NCBI GenBank assembly: GCA_016931615.1
Contig: JAFGEL010000032.1
Span: 1 to 64,000, forward strand
Source: Desulfuromonadales bacterium
GTDB taxonomy: Bacteria > Desulfobacterota > Desulfuromonadia > Desulfuromonadales > Geopsychrobacteraceae
DNA: 64,000 bases
Direction of reading: 5' to 3'
This document shows, in pieces, positions 35,890 to 44,069 of the stretch (positions are counted from its first letter, which is position 1; each line of letters opens with the position of its first letter). The notes under the pieces are model-generated. The model had not been told where the DNA came from and searched no databases. It saw nothing but the letters and a program-made list of their open reading frames with translations. Made by a program: the position numbers and the translations under genes.

Positions 35890-37155
35890 ATGAAAAATCC
35901 TGAACTCATGCCGGATATGGGTGAAAATATTACTCTCGGATTGATTTCTCAAGTTATTGTAAAATCCGGCGACCGGGTTGCAGTAGGTGATCCCCTGGTT
36001 GAGGTTGAATCAGAAAAGGTCACGCTCGAAGTGACCGCCTCGAGTGCAGGGATTATCGAAGAAATTTTTATTACCGATGGTGAAGAGATCTCCCCCGGCA
36101 AGCCCCTATTAGTGATTGTGTCGGAATCCAACAATACCGATAAGGGTGACATCACGCCTGATAACACGTCCTCTGTTGCCCCAGCGACAGAAGTTTCTGC
36201 GCAAATCACCAGTTGCAACAACAGCACTGTCCAGTATGGTCCCGCGCGGTCCAAGACTCTCGCTTCCAATGATTCGACTGTATATGCCGGTCCATCTGCC
36301 CGACGCTTGTGCCGTGAGCTTGGCGTGCCGATTGATTGTATTCCAGGAACCGCTGGACATGGACGTATCACTGTCGAAGATATCAAAGCATACGTTCGCC
36401 ATAATACCTCTCGCCAGGACCGTGTGACGCATTCCTCTCTTCCGGATTTCAGTTCTCTCACCGGTATAACTCGCGAAATCCGGAGCAACTTAGCCCGCAC
36501 TACTGCACGCAATATAAGCAACGCATGGAAGCAGATTCCTCATGCTTGGATAGAATTGACAGCCGATATCACGGAGGTTGAAGCTCTGCGTAAAAAACAT
36601 TGGAGAAGACAAGACAACCAGACAAAAATCTCTCTTACCATTTATCTGCTGAAAGTCCTCGGCAAAATTGTGAAGGAATTTCCATTCATCAATGCCTGTT
36701 TCGATGAAGAAACTGAAGAACTGGTTCTTAAAACCGAAACACATCTGGGTTTTGCCGTAGACACGCCGCGCGGACTACTTGTACCTGTAGTCAGAAACGT
36801 CGACCGCCTGAGCCTGACTCAGCTGGCGGAGGAAGTTGAGACACTTACAAAAGCCGCACGCTCCGCCACAATAGAACCCGATCAACTGCGTGGCAGCAGT
36901 ATGACTATCAGCAACCTCGGCAGCATGGGCGTAAAGCATTTATTCCCTATTGTCAACTGGCCGGAGGTTGCCATTCTCGGAGTCGGCGGCATAAGTGTTG
37001 AGCCAGTCTGGAAGCATGGTAATTTTATCCCTCGGTCGCTGTTGTCACTGACTCTGGGGTTTGATCATCGCGTTATCAACGGAGCGGATGCTGCCCGATT
37101 CCTTGGCCGTATCAGACAGATGGTCGAATCCCCGTTACTGCTTACTTTAAGTTAA
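35890..37155 (+). CDS. aceF: Dihydrolipoamide acyltransferase (E2) of the PDH complex
   Basis: A 421-residue E2. The single lipoyl domain (about 2-77) carries the lipoyl-lysine as Lys43 in ESEKVTLEV. A peripheral-subunit-binding domain lies near 134-172 (GPSARRLCRELGV, then GHGRITVEDIKAYV). The C-terminal catalytic domain ends with FDHRVINGADAARF, with His393 as the active-site histidine; the DHRxxNG variant is known from proteobacterial E2p. It starts 9 bp after aceE, so E1 and E2 are coexpressed. Only one lipoyl domain is present instead of the two to three of many AceF proteins. Confidence 0.9.
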   Translation: MKNPELMPDMGENITLGLISQVIVKSGDRVAVGDPLVEVESEKVTLEVTASSAGIIEEIFITDGEEISPGKPLLVIVSESNNTDKGDITPDNTSSVAPATEVSAQITSCNNSTVQYGPARSKTLASNDSTVYAGPSARRLCRELGVPIDCIPGTAGHGRITVEDIKAYVRHNTSRQDRVTHSSLPDFSSLTGITREIRSNLARTTARNISNAWKQIPHAWIELTADITEVEALRKKHWRRQDNQTKISLTIYLLKVLGKIVKEFPFINACFDEETEELVLKTETHLGFAVDTPRGLLVPVVRNVDRLSLTQLAEEVETLTKAARSATIEPDQLRGSSMTISNLGSMGVKHLFPIVNWPEVAILGVGGISVEPVWKHGNFIPRSLLSLTLGFDHRVINGADAARFLGRIRQMVESPLLLTLS

Positions 37156-37295
37156 GCACTTTTTTTGACCGCGTTCCTTCTTACCTGTATTTGTTCAATC
37201 TCTGTGGATTCCTTTCCCTGTAGCTTGCTACGGGATCATTCAATATTCAGTTTCCGAATCAGAAACCGAATCGTGAAATCCCAGACTTTGCGGAT

Positions 37296-37322
37296 AGTGG
37301 CTATTTCGTTCAGCCACTTTTT
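37296..37322 (+). terminator. Intrinsic terminator after the E2 gene
   Basis: AGTGGCT (37296-37302) pairs with AGCCACT (37312-37318) around a 9-nt loop, directly followed by a run of five T. It would end the leuC-to-E2 transcript. Confidence 0.6.
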
Positions 37323-37392
37323 GTGCCGAAACGTTTCTCCCCAATACGGCAAAGATGTTCGTAAGATCCTTCATTCCGGCTCATATCAACAC

Positions 37393-37443
37393 AACTATTC
37401 CATTTGTTCTAAATATTGACAATGGAATAGTTCCATAACTATT
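37393..37443. repeat. Inverted-repeat cluster, candidate activator site 2
   Basis: AACTATTCCATT (37393-37404) is exactly inverted as AATGGAATAGTT (37421-37432), and a further AACTATT lies at 37437-37443. Between them is AATATTGACAAT (37412-37423), the inverse of the 12-mer at 30797-30808. The cluster lies 120-170 bp upstream of the -24 element, a common distance for sigma-54 activator sites. Confidence 0.6.
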
Positions 37444-37563
37444 CGTAATCGTTCAATAATAAAATACTGCTATTCTTTACTGCATATCTTTATATTCACA
37501 GTCGATTCTTGTTTAAGCCAAAAATATGTAATAATAACAGGCCGTTAAGCATTCTTCGCAGAA

Positions 37564-37579
37564 TGGCATGCCCCTTGCT
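37564..37579 (+). promoter_or_regulatory. Sigma-54 (-24/-12) promoter of the TRAP unit
   Basis: TGGCATGCCCCTTGCT matches the consensus TGGCAC-N5-TTGCW closely, with GG and GC exactly 10 bp apart. The predicted start near 37590 leaves a leader of about 90 nt before the dctP-like ATG at 37679. Confidence 0.82.
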
Positions 37580-37678
37580 CATACAATAGAGTGGTTTCGG
37601 AGCCCTTATTATTTTTTTGGGGTTGGCGCATTCCAGCCCCGGTGTCCCGTTTTCTCTCAATTAACAAGGAGATATTTT

Positions 37679-38689
37679 ATGCGCTCTAGCATCAAATGTT
37701 TTGCCGTTCTGGCATTTATTGCCGCACTGTTTACATTCGTTTCTCTAACAACAGCCGCCGAGGCGAAAACCTATCGGCTGAACTTATCTACCGGTTGGCC
37801 AACTTCATATAACTATCTCATGGATCCAGTTTTTGAGTTTGCAAAAAAAGTCGAAGAGAGAACAGAAGGAAAGGTCAAAATTACTGTTTACCACTCTGCA
37901 CAGTTATTTAAAGGTAAAGAAGAGCTGCCAGCTCTAGAACGCGGTGACGTCGATATGACTGCATCTAACGATGTTTATCTGACAGGAATAATTCCAGAAC
38001 TTGGAATTCTCAGCCTACCGTTCCAGTGGGAAAGTAACGACAGCTTTCAGCGTTCATTGGATGCCGGCTTACTAGACCTTGGTATCAAACAAAAATTTTT
38101 AGAGCACAACGTTGTTCTCTTAAGTGCGGCCAGCTCCGGAGGCTATCAAGTTTATGCCAAGGATAAACCCGTCATTACCCCGGAAGATTTCAAAGGGAGG
38201 ATCTGGGGAGTTTCCGGCAGTACTGCTTCTAAAACCGTTGAAGTTCTCGGCGGCACGCCAACCACCATGGGCTCAGGTGAACTATATATGGCCCTCCAGC
38301 GCTCAACGATTGATGGTACTACCCGCCCATTGATCACAGGTGACGGTCGCAAACTTGATGAGGTTATCAATCAACTGACCGTGACCAATATGTACTACTT
38401 TACCTCAATGCTGCTGATCAACAAAGACGTGTGGGATGACATCCCGAAAGAATATCAGGAGATCATCCAGCAAGCAGCATACGAAAGAAATGCGACCCAG
38501 AGCAAAATTCTGAAGGAATATGAGAATTCCGTCATAGATAAATATAAATCAAAAGGTGTTTCCGTCCACATTCCAACATCTGCTGAACTTCAGAAATTCA
38601 AAGATAAAGTTCAACCTGTTTATGACTGGTGGTACAGCGTTGTAAAAGACGGAAAAAAATATACTGATTTTGTAGAAAAAAACCACTGA
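37679..38689 (+). CDS. dctP: TRAP transporter substrate-binding protein (DctP family)
   Basis: A 336-residue periplasmic protein. AAGGAG precedes the ATG at 37679, and the start gives a clean signal peptide ending near AAEA; the frame extends upstream to 37568 only by chance. The body has DctP features: YHSAQLFKGKEELPALERGDVDM, GELYMALQRSTIDGTTRP and a C-terminal helix cluster. The FKGRIWGVSGS stretch stands where most family members have the GxKxR Arg that clamps a carboxylate; the Arg appears shifted here, so the ligand-binding mode may differ. It delivers the substrate to the DctQM membrane pair encoded next. Confidence 0.9.
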   Translation: MRSSIKCFAVLAFIAALFTFVSLTTAAEAKTYRLNLSTGWPTSYNYLMDPVFEFAKKVEERTEGKVKITVYHSAQLFKGKEELPALERGDVDMTASNDVYLTGIIPELGILSLPFQWESNDSFQRSLDAGLLDLGIKQKFLEHNVVLLSAASSGGYQVYAKDKPVITPEDFKGRIWGVSGSTASKTVEVLGGTPTTMGSGELYMALQRSTIDGTTRPLITGDGRKLDEVINQLTVTNMYYFTSMLLINKDVWDDIPKEYQEIIQQAAYERNATQSKILKEYENSVIDKYKSKGVSVHIPTSAELQKFKDKVQPVYDWWYSVVKDGKKYTDFVEKNH

Positions 38690-38694
38690 GACTC

Positions 38695-38730
38695 AAGACT
38701 CCCATCCAAAAAGTTTTGGGTGGGAGTCTT
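38695..38730 (+). other. Strong stem-loop between dctP and dctQ
   Basis: AAGACTCCCATCCAAAA (38695-38711) pairs along 17 positions with TTTTGGGTGGGAGTCTT (38714-38730), with one G-U pair; the innermost pair opens to a small loop. No U-run follows, so it is more likely an mRNA-stabilising or partial-attenuation element. Higher expression of the binding protein than of the membrane subunits is the usual effect. Confidence 0.75.
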
Positions 38731-38744
38731 ATGCGGGGCTATCA

Positions 38745-39311
38745 ATGAAAACTTTTCTCAAAAAACTTTGTCGAGTCATCAACAGGATTTCTGAAATTGG
38801 TGAACTACTCACAGAGATTATGATCGTTGTTCTGGCACTGATGATCTTTTACGAAGTAATAGCTAGGTACATTTTCAGAAACCCAAGTGTCTATACCGTT
38901 GAAATTAGTGAATATATCATGATTTTCATCACTTTCATTTCAGCAGGATGGGTTCTTCAGCAAGACCGGCATATCAACATGACGATTCTCGTTGACAGAT
39001 TGTCTTCCAAGGCGAGATCCATTCTGAAAGTTCTGACATCTTCAATAACCATGGCGTACTGTCTGGTGATCATTTGGAAGTCGGTTAGAACAGTTCTTAT
39101 TGCTTACAATGGAGATTACCATTCAGCGTCGGCGGTCAATTTCCCATTATGGATTGTCTACTTTTTTATCCCACTCGGCATCAGCATACTTTTTCTTCAG
39201 TATATTAGTGTCATTTATGAGGAAATCTTATTTCTCAACGGCAAGGGTAAGATTGAATCCATAAAAATACAAACGCTTAAAAACAATCAAATTTCCGGAA
39301 GTGAGGATTGA
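38745..39311 (+). CDS. dctQ: TRAP transporter small permease (DctQ family)
   Basis: A 188-residue membrane protein with four helices (about 20-45, 55-78, 95-118 and 135-160). The family core is present: ITEIGELLTEI-like start, FYEVIARYIFRNPSVYTVEISEY and GWVLQQDRHINMTIL. It bridges the binding protein and the large DctM subunit. The stop at 39311 lies 4 bp before the dctM ATG. Confidence 0.88.
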   Translation: MKTFLKKLCRVINRISEIGELLTEIMIVVLALMIFYEVIARYIFRNPSVYTVEISEYIMIFITFISAGWVLQQDRHINMTILVDRLSSKARSILKVLTSSITMAYCLVIIWKSVRTVLIAYNGDYHSASAVNFPLWIVYFFIPLGISILFLQYISVIYEEILFLNGKGKIESIKIQTLKNNQISGSED

Positions 39312-39315
39312 CAAC

Positions 39316-40623
39316 ATGGAACCCCTGACAATTACCATCATCATGCTGGCTATTTTCTTTCTGTTCCTTTTTTCCGGAATGTCAATTTTTTCAGCTTTGG
39401 GCTCCGCAAGTGTTGTCGGCATCCTATTGCTTCAGGGTCCTCGCGGCTTAGGAGCAATTCCAGGTGTTTTGTTTGACCGCTTGAACAGCTTCACTCTTGT
39501 AGCAGTACCACTGTTCATCCTTATGGGAGAAATCATTTTTATCAGTGGGCTCGGCACAGACCTTTTTAATGCAGCAAGCTCCTGGATGAGTAGAATCCGA
39601 GGCGGACTAGCTATGGCAAGTGTTGTATCCAGTGCGATTTTTGGTGCTCTCTGTGGTGTCAGTGTCGCAGGTGCGGCAACGATCGGGAGTTTTGCCATAC
39701 CAGAAATGATGAAACGCGGATACCATAAATCTCTTGCCACCGGACCCGTCGCTGCAGCTGGAGCCCTTTCGTTGCTTATTCCACCGAGCATCGCTTTCGT
39801 CCTTTACGGTGAAGTCGCGGATGAATCTGTTGGTAAACTCTTTATCGGTGGAATAGTTCCTGGTGCCGTGCTTGCATGCATGATGATCATCTACATCGGG
39901 GTATCCTGTATTATTCGTCCTGAACTGGCACCCGATTCGCATGAAAAGGTAAACTGGATCGACCGTATCAAAGTCCTGAAAAGTGTTTGGGCCTCCCTGT
40001 TGCTGGTCTTCCTTGTCCTCGGTTTTATCTACCTCGGAATTTCGACACCTACGGAATCAGCAGCCATAGGCTGCATCGGCAGTGCGATCATTGCCTTTAC
40101 CCGTCAAAAGTTAAACAACCTGGCATCATTGAAAATTGTTCTCTCCAGGACCATACAAACCACAGGGATGATCCTGATGATCTTTTCTTCTGCACTGCTC
40201 TTTGGTTATGTTTTGACCCTGCTCCAAGCGCCCCAAACCATGATTCACCTGGTCGAGTCAACCAACTTGCCAACTTGGGCGACGCTGTCCTTGATTATGA
40301 TCGTACTGATCACCATGGGTATGTTTCTCGATGTAGTCTCCGTTATTTTGATTGCAACCCCCCTTTTGTTGCCGATGGTCGTCACTATGGGTTACAACCC
40401 CTTGTGGTTCGGTATTATCGTTGGAATCACTTGTGAAATGGCAGTCATCACCCCGCCTGTAGGGCTTAACTTGTATGTTGTTAAAGGAGTATCTCCACCT
40501 CAAATTTCTCTAAACGACATCATCAAAAGTGCCATTCCCTTTGTCTTTGTAGAAGTTATCTGTCTGATTGTGTTCGTTGCCTTTCCAGACCTAGCTCTGT
40601 GGTTGCCGAACAAAATGGGTTAA
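39316..40623 (+). CDS. dctM: TRAP transporter large permease (DctM family)
   Basis: A 435-residue membrane protein with about 12 helices. Family signatures include FSGMSIFSALGSASVVGILLL, VVSSAIFGALCGVSVAGAATIG and the conserved IPPSIAFVLYG. The ATG at 39316 has GAGGAT upstream inside the end of dctQ and is preferred over the GTG at 39301. It forms the Na+-coupled membrane channel of the importer. Together with dctP and dctQ it supplies the substrate for the enzymes encoded around it. Confidence 0.9.
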   Translation: MEPLTITIIMLAIFFLFLFSGMSIFSALGSASVVGILLLQGPRGLGAIPGVLFDRLNSFTLVAVPLFILMGEIIFISGLGTDLFNAASSWMSRIRGGLAMASVVSSAIFGALCGVSVAGAATIGSFAIPEMMKRGYHKSLATGPVAAAGALSLLIPPSIAFVLYGEVADESVGKLFIGGIVPGAVLACMMIIYIGVSCIIRPELAPDSHEKVNWIDRIKVLKSVWASLLLVFLVLGFIYLGISTPTESAAIGCIGSAIIAFTRQKLNNLASLKIVLSRTIQTTGMILMIFSSALLFGYVLTLLQAPQTMIHLVESTNLPTWATLSLIMIVLITMGMFLDVVSVILIATPLLLPMVVTMGYNPLWFGIIVGITCEMAVITPPVGLNLYVVKGVSPPQISLNDIIKSAIPFVFVEVICLIVFVAFPDLALWLPNKMG

Positions 40624-40681
40624 ATCCAGTCTTTTCAACTACAGAAGCAGTTAAATTTATAGAATTCATCAGGAGTAAAAG

Positions 40682-41920
40682 ATGATGCCCACCATAGAAA
40701 ATAAAACATCGCTCCCCCTTGAAGGCATCCGAGTTCTTGAGCTCGGCCACTTTATTGCCGCTCCTTTCTGTACCCGGCTACTGGCCGACATGGGTGCTAC
40801 AGTTATCAAGGTTGAGCCTCCAGGCAAAGGGGATCCAGTCCGCAGTTGGGGGAAAAAACACAATGGCTCCTCTGCCTGGTGGTCGGTTCATGGCAGAAAT
40901 AAGCAGAGTGTGACCCTTAATCTGAAACATCCGAAAGGACGTGACATTGCCCTCGACCTCGTTGCCGAGGCGGATATCATCGTAGAAAATAATCGTCCAG
41001 GGCAACTGGAGCGCTGGGGACTCGGGCCAGCAGAAATGAAAAAGGTTAATCCCTGCGGAATCCTCGTTCGTATCTCAGGATATGGTCAAGATGGACCAAT
41101 TAAAGATAATCCGGCTTTCGGTGTAATCGGTGAAGCGATTGGTGGAATAAGATACCTGACTGACCATGCTGCCGGGGTTGCCGATGATCTTCCTCCTGTA
41201 CGCGTTGGTATCAGCATTGGTGACAGCTTGGCCGGAATGTATGGTGCACTCGGCGCTCTCGCCGCCCTTCATCAGAGAAATGCTGGGCAAGTCGAAGAGT
41301 TTAAAGTCATTGACGTTGCTTTGAGCGAATCAGTTTTAAGTGTTATGGAGGGGTGTCTACCAGAATATGGTCTTCTGGGAGCTGTCCGCCGGCCCTCTGG
41401 CTCGGCTCTGCCCAGTTGCGCGCCGACCAACGCTTATCCAACAAGCGATGGAAACTTTATTATCATTGCCGCCAATTCAGATCCTTTATTTAAACAACTG
41501 GCACAGGCAATGAGCTCTCACGAACTGGCTGAAGACCCGCTCTTTATGGATAATGAAAGCCGGGTGAGGAATGTGCTGAAGCTGGATGAGTTGATTCGTA
41601 AATGGACTAGAAATCTTACCCTTGATGAACTGGAACATATATTAGCCAAGGCTCAGGTTCCCGCAAGTCGCATCTATACCATTGAAGATATTGCTGCCAA
41701 TGAACAGTATGCGTTTCGTAAGATGGTTGTAGAAGTTGATGATCCTATCCACGGCATGACTCTTCACCCTGGTGCCATGCCCGTTTTCAGCGGTATTGAT
41801 CGCAATAGTGCTCTACGTTGGGCAGGTCCGACTGTCGGAGAACATACTGAGACCATCCTGTCTGACTTAAAGTACAGCAAAAAAGATATTGAGAAGTTGC
41901 GTGTCGAGGGTGTTGTATGA
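40682..41920 (+). CDS. CaiB/BaiF-family (class III) CoA-transferase
   Basis: A 412-residue family III CoA-transferase. The N-terminal GIRVLELGHFIAAPFCTRLLAD and the KVEPPGKGDPVR motif are typical, and the aspartate that forms the acyl-anhydride is most likely Asp181 (GISIGDSLAGM). AGGAG lies 6 nt before the ATG. The family moves CoA between dicarboxylates such as succinate, citramalate, itaconate or formate/oxalate. Overlap with a lyase of the HMG-CoA-lyase family points to citramalyl-CoA or a similar 3-hydroxy-3-methyl-diacid CoA ester as product. The donor is probably succinyl-CoA or acetyl-CoA, not proven. Confidence 0.88.
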   Translation: MMPTIENKTSLPLEGIRVLELGHFIAAPFCTRLLADMGATVIKVEPPGKGDPVRSWGKKHNGSSAWWSVHGRNKQSVTLNLKHPKGRDIALDLVAEADIIVENNRPGQLERWGLGPAEMKKVNPCGILVRISGYGQDGPIKDNPAFGVIGEAIGGIRYLTDHAAGVADDLPPVRVGISIGDSLAGMYGALGALAALHQRNAGQVEEFKVIDVALSESVLSVMEGCLPEYGLLGAVRRPSGSALPSCAPTNAYPTSDGNFIIIAANSDPLFKQLAQAMSSHELAEDPLFMDNESRVRNVLKLDELIRKWTRNLTLDELEHILAKAQVPASRIYTIEDIAANEQYAFRKMVVEVDDPIHGMTLHPGAMPVFSGIDRNSALRWAGPTVGEHTETILSDLKYSKKDIEKLRVEGVV

Positions 41921-42837
41921 ACAACATTGACGCGAATATAACAATTGTCGAGGTCGCTCCACGTGACGGTTTCCAATCGATTAAACCGTTTATCCCCACT
42001 AAAATAAAGCTCAAGGCAATTGATCTGCTTTACAAAGCCGGTTGCGGCCGCATGGAGATTGGGGCATTTGTTAGTCCCAAAGCATTGCCTCAAATGGCTG
42101 ATATAAAAGAAATATTTAAAGAAATGGACCCTCGGAAGAAACAGGGTGCCGCAGCACTTGTCCCAAATTTCAAGGGTGGGGATCTGGCAATATCTTCAGG
42201 CTTACAGAATGTTGTTTATGTCATTTCCGCTTCGGAAAGCCATAATAAAAGCAATGTTAACCGCAGTATTGATGAATCTTTCGAGGACTTCAGGATCATA
42301 CTCAGCAATATCGACTCCAACCAGGTAGCTGTGCGTTTCGATCTTTCGACATGTTTCCACTGTCCTTTCGAAGGATTGATCAGCGAAAGTCGTATTCTAC
42401 AACTTGTAGAGCGCGCCTTGAAACTGAACCCACACTTGGAAATCGGCATCTGCGACACAACTGGAAGGGCAATGCCTGATCATATCGCTCGACTGTTTAC
42501 ATTACTTTTCCAGAAAATTGATCCCAACCCACGGCGCTGGGCCTTTCACGGTCATGATACCTATGGTCTGGGAGTCACTAATAACCTGAATGCCTACTAT
42601 TCTGGAGTACGAATTTTCGATGCTGCCACAGCAGGCTTAGGCGGATGTCCTTACGCACCAGGTGCGAGGGGAAACACAGCCACGGAAGATCTTGTCTATT
42701 TATTTGAAAACATGGGAATCACAACCGGTCTTGAGTTAGAACCTCTCCTGGATGCTGCTGATTTTATTGCGCAGCTAGCTCCGTCTGTAGCGGGTGGAAG
42801 AATTCGGACATTACCACGCAATCTCATCGTGGCCTGA
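41917..42837 (+). CDS. HMG-CoA lyase-family enzyme, possible (R)-citramalyl-CoA lyase
   Basis: A 306-residue TIM-barrel lyase. The metal/active-site motif is VEVAPRDGFQS (Arg16, Asp17), followed by IGAFVSPKALPQMAD, GICDTTGRAMP, FHGHDTYG with the metal-binding histidines, and AGLGGCPYAPGA with catalytic Cys244. ATGA overlap with the CoA-transferase gene shows translational coupling. HMG-CoA lyases split HMG-CoA to acetyl-CoA and acetoacetate; a relative in Chloroflexus is an (R)-citramalyl-CoA lyase giving acetyl-CoA and pyruvate. The co-encoded pyruvate dehydrogenase favours the second activity here. Substrate specificity cannot be settled by sequence alone. Confidence 0.87.
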   Translation: MNNIDANITIVEVAPRDGFQSIKPFIPTKIKLKAIDLLYKAGCGRMEIGAFVSPKALPQMADIKEIFKEMDPRKKQGAAALVPNFKGGDLAISSGLQNVVYVISASESHNKSNVNRSIDESFEDFRIILSNIDSNQVAVRFDLSTCFHCPFEGLISESRILQLVERALKLNPHLEIGICDTTGRAMPDHIARLFTLLFQKIDPNPRRWAFHGHDTYGLGVTNNLNAYYSGVRIFDAATAGLGGCPYAPGARGNTATEDLVYLFENMGITTGLELEPLLDAADFIAQLAPSVAGGRIRTLPRNLIVA

Positions 42838-42898
42838 CACACCTTGTCAGTACTTATTCTAGAAAGCCTCCTCCCTGTCTGTTCGCAGTCAGGTTTTT

Positions 42899-42929
42899 GC
42901 CCTGTCAGCTTCTGGCAGGGCTTTTTTTT
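42899..42929 (+). terminator. Intrinsic terminator after the lyase gene
   Basis: GCCCTGTCAG and CTGGCAGGGC form a 10-bp stem with one G-U or mismatch position and a 3-nt loop, directly followed by eight T. It ends the TRAP/CoA-transferase/lyase transcript. Confidence 0.85.
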
Positions 42930-43082
42930 ATTTTGAACCGCATGAAAAATTAGAATAGAATATTTTACATCGCTGCTGTCTCACAGTTTGGTCAATAATC
43001 ATCCTTTCTATTTGACAGAAGACATCTTTACTTCCATCAACAGACCGGCATACACTCAGCGCATCTTTTTTACGAGGTGCCG

Positions 43083-44069
43083 ATGTCAGGTACAAAGACA
43101 CATCCGTTCGACCAGCTGACTCCCGATTTCATCATGGATGCCGTTGAATCCCTCGGTTATCGCTGCGATTGCCGCATTCTGGCCTTGAACAGCTATGAAA
43201 ACCGCGTTTATCAGGTCGGCATTGAGGACCAGCAACCGCTGATCGTCAAGTTTTACCGTCCGCAGCGCTGGAGCCCCCGGCAGATCCGCGAAGAACACTG
43301 CTTTTCTCAGGAGTTGACCGATCATGAACTCCCGGTGGTCGCCCCGCTTGCTGATGAAAAGGGACAGACCTTGCACAGCTATCGGAACTTCATGTTCAGC
43401 CTGTCACCACGCAAGGGGGGTCACGCCCCGGAGTTGGATAACCTGGAGCACCTGGAAACAATCGGTCGCCTGCTTGGCCGCATCCACCTCATCGGCGCCG
43501 GCAAAGCGTTTAAATTTCGTCCCAGACTGGACAGCACCAGCCACGGGTACGATTGTGTGAGCTTCATCAGTGAAGAGTCTATACCAGACGATTACCGTGA
43601 ATCCTACCTGGCTCTGACCCGCGATCTTCTGCAACAGATTGATGAGCGTTTTGCCCGGCTGCCGGACATCAGGTTCATTCGCACTCACGGTGACTGCCAC
43701 AGCGGCAATATGCTCTGGCGTGATGACCTGCCGCACTTCGTTGATTTTGACGATGCCCGGATGGCACCGGCGATTCAGGATATCTGGATGCTGCTCTCCG
43801 GAGCGGAAGATCAGCAGCGCCGTCAGTTGGACAAAATATTAGCCGGCTATCTCCAGTTTTACGACTTCAACCCGGCAGAGCTGCAACTGATCGAACCGCT
43901 GCGCACCCTGCGGATGATCTATTACTCGGCCTGGTTGGCCCGCCGCTGGGATGATCCAGCCTTCCCCAAAACCTTTCCCTGGTTTAACACGGTGCAATAC
44001 TGGGGAGAACATATCCTTGAACTGCGTGAACAGTTAGCGGCTTTGCAGGAGCCGCCGCTCCAACTGTGA
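43083..44069 (+). CDS. srkA: SrkA-like stress-response Ser/Thr kinase (YihE family)
   Basis: A 328-residue protein of the APH/choline-kinase fold. It begins FDQLTPDFIMDAVESLGY, has NSYENRVYQVG and IVKFYRPQRWS (ATP-binding lysine), and the catalytic HGDCHSGNMLW and VDFDDARMAPAIQDIWML motifs. This is the pattern of SrkA/YihE, a cytoplasmic kinase that protects against stress-triggered death. The ATG at 43083 has GAGG 5 nt upstream; a GTG two codons earlier is less likely. It overlaps the RNase R gene. Confidence 0.88.
   Translation: MSGTKTHPFDQLTPDFIMDAVESLGYRCDCRILALNSYENRVYQVGIEDQQPLIVKFYRPQRWSPRQIREEHCFSQELTDHELPVVAPLADEKGQTLHSYRNFMFSLSPRKGGHAPELDNLEHLETIGRLLGRIHLIGAGKAFKFRPRLDSTSHGYDCVSFISEESIPDDYRESYLALTRDLLQQIDERFARLPDIRFIRTHGDCHSGNMLWRDDLPHFVDFDDARMAPAIQDIWMLLSGAEDQQRRQLDKILAGYLQFYDFNPAELQLIEPLRTLRMIYYSAWLARRWDDPAFPKTFPWFNTVQYWGEHILELREQLAALQEPPLQL

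Larger units (their letters stand above)
37156..37678. other. Intergenic regulatory region between E2 and TRAP genes
   Basis: No convincing gene in these 523 bp. In order: a small bulged hairpin near 37217-37235, an intrinsic terminator at 37296-37322, a repeat cluster with three AACTATT/AATAGTT copies (37393-37443) around the shared 12-mer, and a sigma-54 promoter at 37564-37579. This splits the locus into two transcription units. Confidence 0.6.
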
